Below are positions 36,498 through 48,446 of a stretch of DNA of 64,000 nucleotides, piece after piece. Origin of the DNA: Sipunculus nudus (Eukaryota > Annelida > Sipuncula > Golfingiida > Sipunculidae); contig CM049315.1 of the NCBI GenBank assembly GCA_026874595.1, positions 74,846,401-74,910,400 on the forward strand, read 5' to 3'. Position 1 is the first letter of the stretch. Each line of letters opens with the position of its first letter. The notes beneath the pieces are model-generated. The model searched no databases and was not told the origin of the DNA. It saw only the letters and a list, made by a program, of their open reading frames with translations. A program made the position numbers and the translations under genes.

Positions 36498-36640
36498 GAG
36501 AACCCGGAGAAAACCCTACGACCTTGGCGGGGTCGATAAAGCCCACTCTCATAGCCACGCTGGGAATCAAACCCTAGTCGCAAGCAGAGAGAGCCGAGCG
36601 TTTAACCACTCGACATGTTACGACATCATGGTTATTTATG
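36498..36640 (-). mobile_element. tRNA-derived SINE
   Basis: The reverse complement gives GTCGAGTGGTTAAACGCTCG (A-box region, 36602-36612) and GGTTTGATTCC (B box, 36563-36573). It is followed by a tRNA-unrelated body with GGTTTTCTCCGGGTTCTCCG, a motif I know from SINEs of aquatic animals. It starts where a family B copy ends. Confidence 0.7.
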
Positions 36641-37927
36641 GGATAAAATGACACTCAGTAAAGCGCATACCTCTGCCAATTCATGACAACTCTTAATTCG
36701 CCAAAGTACCCGGATCTGAAAAGGGTTTATAACTTTTCCCACCACACTGGCGAAACCTGTTTGCGATGACTGAATTTAAGTGTTCGGTTTGGTTACATCA
36801 ACAAAGAAAGTTCGTTCTTGTTTCATCTAATATTATGAAAGTAATTAAATCTGTCTCAGAGTAATATAAAGCTATCTGTCTCAGAGGAGAGGTCCAGTTA
36901 CTTTGCATAGTAGCAAAAGCCACACTTCTTGATAAATGGACCGGAACCCAACAGACGACGGTTACACGGAGTGCGCATGCTGGTGTAAATTGGGTATTTA
37001 ATCAGGTCTCCCTGGCACACCCCTACCTATGTTCCTGGATGTAACTCTAACAACAACAAACATGTTACAAGCCAAGAGACACGGGTTAACAAATGTTCAA
37101 ACACACACATGACATTAATGTACCTAAACGGAAAAAAAATGGACACTGCTCCTTTGCATTGGCAATTAGACTGATGTAACGGAATAAACAATCTTCCAGA
37201 TCTTTCCAGAGCACCGCTGTATTCTATTAATAACTGGCCCAGGTGCGCTGGGTAATGAGTTTTTGAATTTGCTTTTTTTAACCAAGCACACAAGAGGCTG
37301 TCATGGATGTCCAACTTGCAGGTTAACATCATTTGCAGCTGTCTTATCATTTATGATTTTTATCTCGTCTTTTTCAGTCCAGTTGTCATAGATTCTGCCC
37401 ACACCTTACTGCGAGTTCGCGTTTTTGTGTAGCAGAATGAATTTGGCAGGTTATTGCACAGTCCTGGGTCAGGCTTTGTTGAACTACAGAATGCCCCAGT
37501 GTGTCAAGCCCAGGCTGACAGAGTGTGTCAAGCATATTAAATTATGCCTCATGCAAGATCTCCTTTGTCTTGCCCAAGTTCTGTGATAGAATAAAAGTGT
37601 CATATTACAGTCCCCATGGATCAGGACGTTTATTTTACTTGGTCGACGGGTCTATAATTGACTTTTATCAAACTGAACGTGACAGTCATGTTAAGAAACT
37701 GGTGTCTCTGTGTAAAGAAACATTGCGACTGCTTCAGAATTATATGTATTATCAATCCCCCTCCCCTCACGCATATAAATATAACCGTTCGTAAAATCAT
37801 GAATCTAAAGTTTCAGATTTTATAAACAATGCACATATTATCAATTATGAATAGACAAGAAATGTATTTAACAACGAAACATCACGTTCTCATAATATCT
37901 AAAAACGTAGTTATTTTCAATGTAAAA
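36641..37927. other. Unassigned, possible decayed repeat at 36.65-36.75 kb
   Basis: GCATACCTCTGCCAATTCATG resembles the end of a dispersed repeat. The rest is not recognised. Confidence 0.3.
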
Positions 37928-38239
37928 AAAATTCTGGGCATCCGGGTATTGGGTCAATGAAGCATCGATTACATTTTGGTGTGGGTCCGGTTCATGATCC
38001 TGACCCAGGAAGGACTTCTGGGATTGGAATATTCACAAATGTGCAATCACATATGCCGGATTGAACATGGGAATATGGGCCGAATAAGTGAATGCAAACA
38101 CGAGTTCGGGGGAAGTGCTGCTCGAATGAATTTGGAAGTATGGACCAATAAGTTATTGAAAACACGGATTGTGGAGTGCCCCATATCAAGAACCGTCCAC
38201 ATGGCGGAGGTCTGCATTCCTGAGAATGTATATATCTTG
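37928..38239 (+). mobile_element. Helitron/Helentron-like element, copy 10
   Basis: Body from GGGCATCCGGG onward; 3' TGGCGGAGGTCTGCATTCC and decayed hairpin. The 5' third is missing. It carries an extra internal segment (AATGAATTTGGAAGTATGG) shared with copy 15, which defines a subfamily. Confidence 0.72.
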
Positions 38240-40215
38240 TTTGTTATGTTAATGGTTATTGTTTTTGAGACTAATATTTTTAGTTAATCACTCTTTAACA
38301 GAGTCATCGGCGTTTCCGTGGAATAGCCTGCAGGCATGTAGAACTGTATTAAAACTTAGCAAGCACAAGGAAAACCTGCTAGGTTTCCATGGTTTCAAGA
38401 AAATAAACCATTTCCATTCAGGACCTGACTGCCTGAAGTGACATGTACCGATGTAAATTAAAACAAATAATGGGGAATTATGGGTAGAAATCAGCTTCCG
38501 GTCGTGTAGGTATGAACAGACGCGAGAAAGAAGTACATCTTAGTAAAAGGTCTCGGTAACCAAGGGCAACAAGTTACACGGTGAGCTGCCTATTAAATGA
38601 GTGGTTTTCTTCGTACCTGGAACTGTCATGTCTACAACAATAGAAGTAAGACTGTTATTGACTGGCCGGTCTTGTTTCGAGCTAGGCAGGGCTGTTAGTT
38701 GAAGAAAGTTGATCGACGGTATAGATCATGTTAGCTCCGCAGAAAACAGGGGGCAAAGGTCATACAGAGTAGCCGTGGTTTTATGCACCCCAATACTTAG
38801 TGCTGGGTACGACTTGATTGATTCCCCCGATTTGTGAGTTGGCAAGCCCTGGCTCGCGTTGCTATATACGTTATGCCATGAACTGGGCAATCTGCACTGT
38901 AAATATTTCGTAAACTCTCTTGTCCTTACCGTGGCTATATATAATGCACCACAATCAGGCATTATTGGTAATGAACAATTCCTCAAAATATACAACTGCC
39001 ATGTAACAGCTATTTCATTTCTTTATGCGTAACTCAAATTACACAACTATATTTATCATAAATTTCTTTATCTTTTTAGATTTTTCTCTTCCGTTTATAT
39101 ATGGTGCTAAATTTACTAAATTAAAAAGAAAACAATGATATGTGTTAATTATCTTGTTCCTGTATCATTAACTCAGTATACGGTGACAGCTACGTTTTTG
39201 TCCGTTAATGAAACATAAACAATCTAAAAGGGATTATAACCCTCATTAAACTGTGCAGATGAGTTTGACATTACAAATGCATTATCTGTAGACAGGGATG
39301 AAAAAAGGTTCTGGAAGTTTGAGTGAAAGCGGCTCGAAGCTTATACCTTTGGTCCAAAAGCATCGGTATTTTGTTCATATAATGGCCCGACCGGCATCAC
39401 GATTATGTATATACCATCGTTCCGGCCTCAAGATGGCCTGTCTAGCAATTATACTTGTAGACATAATTATAAAATAGTAATTCATGACAAACATTTAACG
39501 ATTACATGAATAATAAGACGATAATGTGTTGTTTTGCCCTTTCCTGCTGTAGCAGCCAGTGGTTTGGTTCCCATTATAGATAATGGGCAATAAACTCATT
39601 ATTACGCTGACCCTATCATATCCAGGGAACCATCAGCCTGAGAGCGACCCGAGCCTCCATCGGCTGTCAGTGGATGACTTTCAGATATGACAGTAGTATA
39701 TTTTAGCCACGGCCATGGTTCCCTATTCGGGTGCACTATAAGATTTGTTTATGGGGCCGCGCTGGGCAGGGATGGTGGCCCGCAGGAGATCCAGTCACTA
39801 GGGTAACCTGTTCCCTAGGAGACCCGACCCCGGCACATCTCGATCGATCGCTAGTGATGGCGTGCCAGCCCGGTACAGTGAATTTAGTTAATCGCGCCAT
39901 CAAATACATTTACCCGTTGTCAAGCCCCGTGGCAAAACTGGTTTCCTTTACACTCTCATGGTCTCATTCGAAAAGTTCCCGAAAACTTCCAAGAAACCTT
40001 ATCCCATAGTATATGGTCCCTTTGAGACCAGCAGATCATTGTAAGCTATGCAGCAACCAATCAGATAATGTAGTTTCTTTGAATAACCAGTCGTAATACG
40101 CATAAATGTAAATTTATTCAAATGCACGGTCGCAACATGAACAAAAGTCTGCTTGTATACATGTATCAATAATTCTCCAGACCTGCAACGTTACATAAAA
40201 TGGTAAGAAAAGTGA
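38240..40215. other. Unassigned; GC-richer 39.54-40.01 kb
   Basis: 39540-40010 is repeat-free with open plus frames but no splice pair. It has a perfect 8 bp direct repeat-like CGATCGATCG region near 39840. Candidate regulatory block. Confidence 0.3.
39224..39285 (-). CDS. Possible terminal coding exon
   Basis: Seen: a very good minus-strand acceptor (CCTTTTTTCATCCCTGTCTACAG) precedes 39285. Entered in phase 1, the frame reads NAFVMSNSSAQFNEGYNPF and ends at TAG (39224-39226). The last three residues NPF would resemble an EH-domain ligand motif, which is only suggestive at this length. The acceptor is better than the coding evidence. I see no AATAAA close downstream and no strong donor. The phase fits the 51149-51244 candidate. 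A chance match is quite possible. Confidence 0.22.
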
Positions 40216-40221
40216 CAGTTC

Positions 40222-40612
40222 CGCAAGATGTCGTTTCTGCTCAAAACAAACCTCTTTCTGTCGGGCACTGTGGGACGGCCGGGACAACTTGTACCACTTG
40301 TCTCAACTGTCAAATTTTAAAATCAAAATTTGTTACATTTCAATGAAACACCTGTTTACATTTTACATGCGTGTGGTCAAAGATATTTCTTATTTCGTGA
40401 AGTTCTTACCACAGAACATCCAGGTTTATGTAATGTGCCTTGAAACAATTCTTGTCCAACATATTTGAACGGACTTCATTATTCTCTTCACTGCATTAAA
40501 CCTACGCCGCTGGTGTATTTAGAAGCCCTGGTGCATTGTGGGTGGAAGATTTTGAAGCCCACACACCCTAACCAGCAGATTAGTACTCTAGTGAGTTCGA
40601 TACTGCGTAATG
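40222..40612 (+). mobile_element. Family B repeat
   Basis: From TTCCGCAAGATGTCGTTTCT through GTGGGACGGCCGGGACAAC and GTGCATTGTGGGTGG to GTTCGATACTGCG. Good full-length copy for a consensus. Confidence 0.65.
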
Positions 40613-41094
40613 TGGAAGACTTATGTGTTAGCTAAAACTATAAATTGGATCAGAGCATTTTTCAATACCATCGCTTTACAATAACATTATTATGGTATAA
40701 TTGATCATGTGAAACGAATTGTTTTCAAATAGGAATACATAAAATGATTGCGGTTCAGGTAAGGAGAGACATGTTGGGGTTGGTTTTTCTCATGGGGGTG
40801 GGGGGGGGGGGGGAGGGATAGTTCCAACCAAGGTTGTAGCATCTTATGAGTCTGAGAAAAAAAGGACACAAAGATAAAGGTGGCTTTGAGGCCAACTAAC
40901 AGGAAACAAACGAATAGCAAAATGATATCCTGTTACATTTTCAGGTCTTTATTACTGATTTTAATAATTTTAAAAATTACGACCGATGCCGTTTTTCCGT
41001 AAAACTGAAAGATATAGCATAAAGTATGATACCAATCAATCATGAATAACTAGTACTTGTACTGCTACTACTACTAATAATAATTTAATAATTA

Positions 41095-41189
41095 AATTTG
41101 TATAAAGTGGTTGCATTTTCGAGGTGTTCGTCTTAAAGAGGTCTGAAAAGAGGTAAAGAGGTCGTTATTCTAAAGTGGTCGCTAAACTG

Positions 41190-41191
<2 letters not shown>
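41095..41191. mobile_element. Family H element, right arm
   Basis: GAGGTGTTCGTCTTAAAGAG, GAGGTCGTTATTC and AAGTGGTCGCTAAACTGAGG immediately before an (AT)n tract. Confidence 0.45.

Positions 41192-41192
<1 letters not shown>

Positions 41193-41232
<40 letters not shown>
41193..41232. repeat. (AT)n microsatellite
   Basis: Abuts the family H arm. Confidence 0.97.
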
Positions 41233-41240
<8 letters not shown>

Positions 41241-41919
41241 TAACAAAGAAGAGCTATATCACATCAAACGTCCTTTATTTAGTTCCCTGCGTCTTCTGGG
41301 GTTTCTATGCCAATCATTTATTATAACTTCTGACCCGTTTCGTTTCTCGAAATCGGCGGCATCGGAGCAGGCGACCAGAACATACACGTAAGTTCAACAA
41401 AACATGAAGATCTGGGCCCGGGCCTGGAGGGAGATGTTTTAATAAGGCTATTTTAGAAAAGGGTGTCTGGAGTCAATAGCTGCCAGAAGATATACACTGA
41501 CTCTCCATCAATTGTGTTATTTCCAATTTTGAAAGGATTTGTCGTTATCCGCGTGGACCGCTGCCTTGAGAGTTGTTTCCATTGAGCATTTTTCATGTTG
41601 AATGTTCTATAATTCCATATTTGATGCTTCGGGCCAGCAGTATTTGCTCGGCTAAGAGCACAGCACCGTGAATACGCCAGCAACCGACATATTATATCTG
41701 GAAAACCTCAGCATCATACTCATCAAAGCCTGCCTTATATTCCACTTCACTGGATTTGTTTGTTAGACGTACATATTTACGGTTATCGAAAGCCTAACCC
41801 TGCGAGATGCAAAATGAACGGTAAATTCGTTAAAAAGCGATTTCTATAAATGTGTTCGGATGGATGTTACACGCCGGCTATGGGCAAAACTAAAGAGCAC
41901 ACATGGTCTTTTTAATCTC

Positions 41920-42248
41920 TGTTTGGGTGTGTTTGCGTTTGTGTTTAAGTGTTTGTTCACAACATAACCCATGCGATCATGAGTGGAATCTCATGAAAGT
42001 TCAAGAGAATTTCAGGAATAGGACAGTGAAAACTCGATTATATTTTGGTATGGATCCGGCACAAGATCCAGATTCAAGAACGTCATCAAGGAATATTCAC
42101 AAATGTACAGTCACATATGCACGAATGAACATCGGAATACTGGCCGAATAAGTCAATGTAAACATGGTATTGGGAGCATCTCACAAAAGGAACCCCCCCC
42201 TACACACACATGCGGAGGCTTGCGTTTCTTAGCATGCAGATTTTCAGT
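41920..42248 (+). mobile_element. Helitron/Helentron-like element, copy 11
   Basis: GT-rich start, TTGTTCACAACATAACCCA, complete body, 3' GCGGAGGCTTGCGTTTC, hairpin decayed. It precedes a repeat E copy, as in the 26-31 kb units. Confidence 0.75.
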
Positions 42249-42569
42249 TGTCCAAGTGTCCATTTTATTCGATACTGTTTATTCGCAAGTTCTGGTTTTC
42301 CTGTCATCTTTCCAATGGAAAAATGCTTTTAACAACGTTTAATAACAAAAGCAAAGAATAGGATAATCAGAAATCAGTACTGAAATGTATACAGATTACT
42401 CTAAGTATTTGTTTTTTTGTGAACTTGAACCAGGTGTATTTCTTTCTACCAATAGTGCAGGAGACGTCCAATGGCGCTGAAAGGGTGAAATGCCGGCTGG
42501 TTCATGCGGATCCGTTCACTGCTTTAAGGTACACAAACATTTCATTAATATTTGTATTGTCTCACGCCA

Positions 42570-43030
42570 TTTTTTCATTTGATCTTGATACAGCAGTTTC
42601 CGAGCAGAAACATATCAAGACACATGGACTTTCTATATCTTCATTTCACCTATTTACACGTTGTATGGTTCTGTGTGTGAGTAAACAAAGTCCACGTGTG
42701 TCTGTTAACCATGACAAGATCCGGTCTCCAGAATGCCCGACAAGGAGAAGAATTATGAAAGAGGAACCACAAAATAAACTTGAAAAAAAAATGTTATGTG
42801 AAGTCGAGCGTTACCGTCACCAGGTGACGTGGGTGCTTTGTTTATGTTTATAGCATTGATCGCGCCCGGTTTAAGCAATTTTAGTCACTTGGAGATACAG
42901 AAGTGAGCAAACTTTTTTAAACAGAAATGTTGGTAGATACCACAATGTTTAAGGAGAACACGCTATATTTAAAGTTTATTTAACCTACCTGGTGTGTGAT
43001 TGGGTCTCTTTAAGTTTTCTGATACATTGG
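42570..43030 (+). repeat. Repeat E copy
   Basis: AGTCCACGTGTGTCTGTTAA, GATCGCGCCCGG, AGTGAGCAAAC, TTGGTAGATACCAC, CTACCTGGTGTGTGATTGGG. It carries a 144-codon open frame starting at 42419, but the frame crosses repeat sequence and is broken in the other copies. Confidence 0.5.
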
Positions 43031-44300
43031 AACTAAAGCTATGGGTTTACGATACTTGGATGTAAACCTGTGTTTCGATGTACTCTCGTCAATTTTCTAT
43101 GATATTTTCGTTATGTTATATTATAGTTTTATTACATTTTTTTGGGCAAAATTGTATTAATAACAAAATTATATAGTCACTGTGCCCTCCGGTCAACACG
43201 AAGTATATTTAAAGTTAGGCGCAATAGATTCTAAAGCAGGCATAGGCTCTTAAGCACAGTCCCTTTGTCATTGCGTCATGACACGTGAGGTAGCACGTGA
43301 CATGTCCCACTCGCCGTATCACGTTCCGTTATTCTGGACTGTCCAGGGACCTGTTTAAACCTGTCGGTACACACAAGTAATGAATATCTCTTCACCACGT
43401 TCCTAGATCACTTGGGACAGACGCATTATTGGGCCGCGGCACGGACCTATTATTGACCCCCAACTGAATTTCATTAAATTAATTTAGAATATGAGCCTCT
43501 GGCAGCTATGAGGCCACTTGGATCGATGACGGAAGCTTGTAAGTATAGTATCTAGGGCCTGGTCTGGCGGTCCGGCACGGGAGGTCGGAATTCGATTTGT
43601 GTACGCACAATACTATTAATAGTGGAACAACAATAGGTCATCTACAGGGGCATCAAAGAAAGGCAAAGGTTCCCACAAACCACCAGTATACAGATTAGGA
43701 GAATTCGCACACAAGTACATATCTCTGCGTGACAAAACGAGAATTCGTGTAACAGAGAGAAAGTAAAAGAGGGCGAGAGAAAGTCCCATGGCACTTACAC
43801 CGGACACGATAACACTTTGAAAAATGAAAAGTTGAAATTAGCCAATGTTTATCTTATCAAAGGATGTATTTTATCGTTACTCAAACAAATATCACTTTTT
43901 TTCTGATAAAACAATGATTTTTGGACAAGCAAATCAACTCATGTAAAACATTTTTTTTATCTCTGATGGTAACGTTACCTGCCTATAAAATATTTATTTT
44001 TATCATTCCAATAAATATCAGTCATACATCCTTGTTATTCCAATGTACATTTAAAAGTTATGTGTAATTGCAAGTAATTATTTGACTTAACAGAATCATC
44101 AGTAGTCTTCGTTAACTTTGATTTTAAGTATCTTTGCTTGAATCTTATGTCTCTATTAAATAAGCCTGTATTATTTGGTTATTTAGGCGGTTACTGTTAG
44201 TCACCTATATGTGTACTTATTGTAATTCAGCTTAAGCGTAATCGATGTTACTTTCTGTTTCATTAAGATTATCTGGGATAATTTCATGTACCAGTTTCTC
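43030..44300. other. Unassigned apart from the paired E-boxes
   Basis: 43250-43600 is GC-richer; the rest is AT-rich with no recognisable content. Confidence 0.3.
43282..43299. promoter_or_regulatory. Paired CACGTG E-boxes
   Basis: CACGTG at 43282-43287 and 43294-43299, 12 bp apart, in a repeat-poor GC-richer block (43.25-43.6 kb). Could be a USF/MITF-type site pair. Confidence 0.25.
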
Positions 44301-44307
44301 ACGTATA

Positions 44308-44549
44308 CTGTATACTGTTGTTGCTTCTTTTTTGCGAGGGTTTAAATTTCGTGATATTAGCGAATGGTAAATAATCGCGAATATGAAAGCCTCGGAGGAA
44401 AAAGGGGATGATTCATCTCCGGTGTAATTAGTGCTGCTTTAGATGTAATAGGTTCTAGTGTAATCGCTAAAACGAAACCCTCGCGAAACGTTAAAAATGA
44501 AGAAATCGTGAAATTTCCGCCTCGCGAATATAAAGCCAATTACAGTAAC
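44308..44549. mobile_element. TTCGCGA-type inverted-repeat element (family G)
   Basis: TTGCGAGGGTTTAAATTTCG on the left and CGAAACCCTCGCGAAACG plus CCTCGCGAATATAAAGCC on the right form long imperfect inverted arms. MITE-like, non-coding. The hAT-like MITE begins at its right edge. Confidence 0.55.
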
Positions 44550-44925
44550 CAGGGGCGTCAATATAGGGGATGGGGGTATATATCCCCCCACTTTTTGGCA
44601 AGGGGGGATAGTCAATGTAATCACCCGCCCCCTATTCAGAGTAATATTTTTTTATTGCAAAGAGAATTATAGGCTTTGTTTCCGTTTATGAGTTAACTAT
44701 GAAATATTGTATCTATACCTGGTTTAGAATTTACTTGTATTAGAAACAAAAACCTTTTTTTTTAAAAAAAAAATGTTCTTAATTGTATTATACTAGAATT
44801 GTGATTAACTATATATATTTGAAATGTGTCATGCTGACACAATATATATGTATATGTTTGCGTGTCACACAACACCACCCCCCCCCCCCACCCGCCTCCC
44901 CCTGGAAGATAAACTGACGCCACTG
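44550..44925 (+). mobile_element. hAT-like MITE with 8 bp target duplication
   Basis: Left end CAGGGGCGTCAATATAGGGG and right end GATAAACTGACGCCACTG form an imperfect terminal inverted repeat (CAGKGGCGTCA). It is flanked by a perfect 8 bp direct repeat ACAGTAAC (44542-44549 and 44926-44933). CAG...CTG ends plus an 8 bp duplication are hallmarks of hAT elements (established knowledge). 376 bp, no ORF. Inserted at the edge of a TTCGCGA-type element. Confidence 0.82.
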
Positions 44926-45131
44926 ACAGTAACTCTCCTCTGCCCTGGGTTACCTCTGTGTAACTGGTAATGATTGATTTGTCCAGACAAATTATTTCTG
45001 TTTAATTTCTATTAATGTCACGGTAATCACTGAGAAATAAACGTAATATATTCATGTCAATTTCACAGACCCCTAACACATTTTCGATTGATATCAGATT
45101 AAGAGATATTTTAGAGGACTTCATAGTCATA

Positions 45132-45530
45132 GGGTCAAAATTTCGAGATTTCACAATTTCATTGTTTAGCGAGGGTTCCATTTTGGCGACCTCACAATGC
45201 GGTATCTAAAATATCGCAAATAAATTAAATGATATGTGCACAAAACTCTAACAATTGGACCAGGACGCAGGGGAACTTCGAACTAGTGTAAATTCTGTTT
45301 TAATAGAAGCAGAAAATTTGAAAAATTTGATATAATTTACAATAACAATATTTGATTAACGGGCAACATAGAAGATCTTTTATTATTCATACTTTTAATC
45401 TTTTCCTTTGCATTGCCTAGACGATGAAGCATTTTACTTACGACGGGTTATTTCCGGGATTAATTATTTTTTTCGCGAATATCGCGAACTTGGAACCCTC
45501 GCGAATATGAAGACAACCATAGTATTCGCG
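45132..45530. mobile_element. Family G element, long form
   Basis: Inverted arms: CAAAATTTCGAGATTTC / TTAGCGAGGGTTCC on the left, TTCGCGAATATCGCGAACTT / GGAACCCTCGCGAATATG on the right. The middle contains TCTAACAATTGGACC and GCAGGGGAACTTCG, homologous to 53283-53520. Confidence 0.55.
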
Positions 45531-45884
45531 TCGAGTACACAAGTTTAAGTATAAGTAGCTCAGAACAACTAATCCCTCCTGTCTATGATTTCTTGTTGTC
45601 ATAATACAATTAATGCACCCCGGTATATGTCGGTAACAGGTTATAAATAATTCAGTCCTGGCATCTGACCAGCAAGACCCTAGTTCAGGCAGCAAAATTA
45701 ATTGTATACCAACACTGCAAAATAGTATGAATAATTTATATGTTTTGCTCATTGCAGCTCCGCGGAGAGCTACCACTTAAAATGTCAAGAGAATTTGTTT
45801 TGTTCCGGCGTTCTTATGAAATCATCAGCCACGATACATATTAATTCGGCGCTCGTGCCTAAAGTCATGTCTGCGGGTGACCAT

Positions 45885-46165
45885 AGATTTTATTACAAAA
45901 TATTACAAAATAATTACACTATATATACCAAGCTTTAGGTCATGATGTAATTAACTTACAGTAAAAAATTGTGTAAACGAACTTAAAGTGTGCACGATAA
46001 TTTGAAATTTTCATTTTAAATTGCTTTTTAAGGATATTTATATAAGACTCGGACTCGGACTTGGACTCTAATCTCAAGGATTGGGACCACGACTTGGACT
46101 CGAGTGGTCTAGACTTTCACTAGGTATCTGGTGGTGCGGACTAAACTACATTACTGCATGCCTGA
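45885..46165 (-). repeat. Family F repeat with GACTCG motifs
   Basis: TATATACCAAGCTTTAGG and GACTCGGACTCGGACTTGG are the complement of the copy at 21725-21990. Directly followed by the 14 bp satellite. Confidence 0.5.
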
Positions 46166-46235
46166 AAAATCGCTCATATAATTTTATAACTGTAGTATTT
46201 CCATAAGAGAACTGGTGCTCTATAAATTTTGTTTA

Positions 46236-46975
46236 TTATTATTATAATTCTTAATTTTTTTGTTATTAGTTTATTGTAAATAGTTTATTATTATTAGTTT
46301 ATTATTATAAGTTTAACATGATTCGTTTATAATTATTAGTTTAACATTATTAGTTATTGTTATTAGTTTATAATTATTAGTTTATAATTATTAGTTTATC
46401 ATAATTAGTTTATTATTAGTTTATTATTAATAGTTTAATATGATTAGTTTATTATTATAAGTTTATTATTATAAGTTTATTTTTATAAGTTTATTATTAT
46501 TAGTTTATAATTATTAGTTTATTATTATTAGGTTATTATTATTAGTTTATTACAATTAGTTTATTATTTTTAGTTTATTATACTTAATTTATCATTATGA
46601 GTTTATTATTATTAGTTTATTATTATTAGTTTAACATGATTAGTTTATTATTGTTTGTTTATTATTATAAGTTTATCATAATTAGTTTATTATTTTAGGT
46701 TTATAATTTTTAGTTTATTATTATTAGTTTATTATTATTAGTTTATTTTTATTAGTTTATTATTATAAGTTTATTATTATTAATTTATTATTATTAGTTT
46801 ATTATTTTTAGTTTATTATTATTAGTTTATTATTATTAGTTTAATATTTTTATTTTATTATTATTAGTTTATAATTATTAGTTTAAAATAATTAGTTTAT
46901 TATTATTAGTTTATTAATATTAGATTATTGTTAGATTATCATTGTTATTATATTATTATTATTATTTTACAAATA
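46236..46975. repeat. AT-rich minisatellite, about 14 bp unit
   Basis: Degenerate tandem array of TTTATTATTATTAG, about 50 copies, varying mainly in the A/T positions. No gene inside. Confidence 0.9.
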
Positions 46976-47267
46976 TTATTCGTATTATAACAAGTGGTAT
47001 TTGGTTCCCATTGTAAGCCTGTGCGGCCACGTATAAAGCAACATATATTAAGGTTATGTCCATTTGCAATGAAAGTCTTAGATGTGGTATTTACTGCCAG
47101 TAAATGAACCCTGTCATAATATAGATCCCCGCAAGGACATTGTTATTGATGGATGATAGCTGACTTTGTCAAAGAAAAGATAAAGGTAAAAAAAAAAAAA
47201 AATACCGCTATAGTGAAAGCTAGATTGTTTACGTCTTACATATATGGACGTTTACTGTTAGTCTTTA

Positions 47268-47745
47268 AAGGGGTATATTCCGACATCTGACGTCTTTGAA
47301 CAACTAATAACAATCCCTTAAACTTTATATAAAAAAATAGGCCAGAAAACACCGATCCCACGGGACACGGGCTTTTTTGTTATGTTTATATACAAGTTTT
47401 TATAACTGGGGGGGGGGGGGGGCGAAAATAAGCCAAACACATTCACCAAGGATATCTGGCGGCAAGTCAGAAAAACCACACTTTTATAAATTGTGATTTG
47501 TAACTACATGTAGTCACTTTTGTTACTTCCGCTCATAAAAAACAAACAAGCTTTAGTTACATTTTTTCTGTGTGTCAACATGGGCGCATGTGTTCACTAA
47601 CGGCTTGTAGATAACAAGGTCATACCTCCGGCTCAGAACCATTGTAAATATCTGTCTTAGCCTGAATTACCCAGAGTTTATTAATATGAACACAGAGTAC
47701 ACAAATTTTACAGATAAGGTAGAAAAATTACTGGCTTTCATATTG
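47268..47745 (+). mobile_element. Family C repeat, nearly complete
   Basis: Starts TATTCCGACATCTGACGTC; contains a G-run (47408-47421), GGATATCTGGCGGCAAGTC, GTGTGTCAACATGGGCGC and a terminal ACAAATTTTACAGATAAGG. Confidence 0.62.
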
Positions 47746-47966
47746 GGCCTCGTTTTGGTAATTCTGACAGGTCGGTAGTTTTGCTAGTACCGGTGTGAGC
47801 TAACCCCGGGGTTGGTGTTCAATCCAGATCGATAGCACAGTTCTAGGCAGAACTCCGTGAAAAGAAATTTCTCTGGCATTTCATTTTTCGGTGATTAGGT
47901 CAATCTGCCTGACCAAACGATCGCCCTATACGCATTTGCCTTTGGCGACTTCGCCTGTAGTGCTAC

Positions 47967-48122
47967 ATTGCACTTTATTGATCACATGACCAAACCCAAT
48001 TTGTCACATGACTTCCATCTATCGATCACATGATCATACTCTATCAATCACAAAACTTTCAGTCATCGATCACGTGACTACTCTTCTTCAGATTTATAGC
48101 CACAATTCATTGATCTGATGAC
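47967..48122. repeat. Degenerate tandem of TGATCACATGAC motifs
   Basis: Motifs at 47980, 48004, 48024, 48044, 48068 and 48112, about 20-24 bp apart for the first five, each a variant of (GA)TCACRTGAC. Confidence 0.6.
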
Positions 48123-48143
48123 TTAGCCTTTTGCATTATGTCG

Positions 48144-48446
48144 TAGCTTCCGCCAGGATGGCATATGCGCCATTTCCGTTCGTGTGTGCGTTTGTTTAAA
48201 ACATAACTCACGAGATCATGAACAGAATCTCTTAAAATTTTCAGGGCTTTCAGAAATGGGACAAGGAAAAATTGATTAAATTTTGTGTGTGGATCCGGTA
48301 TATGATTCGGATTTAAGAACGTCATCAATGAATATTCTCAAATGTAAAGTCAATTATGCATGAATATAAAACTTATAAAAAAAAGCCGAATAAAGAAATG
48401 CCATCACATGGTGGAGGCTTGCATTCCTTAGAATGCAGATTTCAAG
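48144..48446 (+). mobile_element. Helitron/Helentron-like element, copy 12
   Basis: Left GCTTCCGCCAGGATGGC, conserved body, right TGGTGGAGGCTTGCATTCC, perfect TGCATTC/GAATGCA hairpin, TTTCAAG|T. Confidence 0.78.

Noticed and set aside
36669-36735. Minus-strand exon-like piece between CCCTTTTCAG and AGAG|GTATGC
   Set aside because: GGCAGAGGTATGCGC resembles the end of a dispersed repeat rather than a gene.
37376-37435. Plus-strand terminal exon candidate after TCTCGTCTTTTTCAG, reading PVVIDSAHTLLRVRVFV
   Set aside because: A good acceptor but only 17 codons, and no partner exon on the plus strand.
42419-42853. 144-codon plus-strand frame, the longest in the window
   Set aside because: Most of it lies in dispersed repeat E; the frame is broken or different in the other copies and the composition is not gene-like.
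46236-46975. CRISPR-like regular array
   Set aside because: Continuous degenerate AT tandem repeat without spacers in a eukaryotic context.
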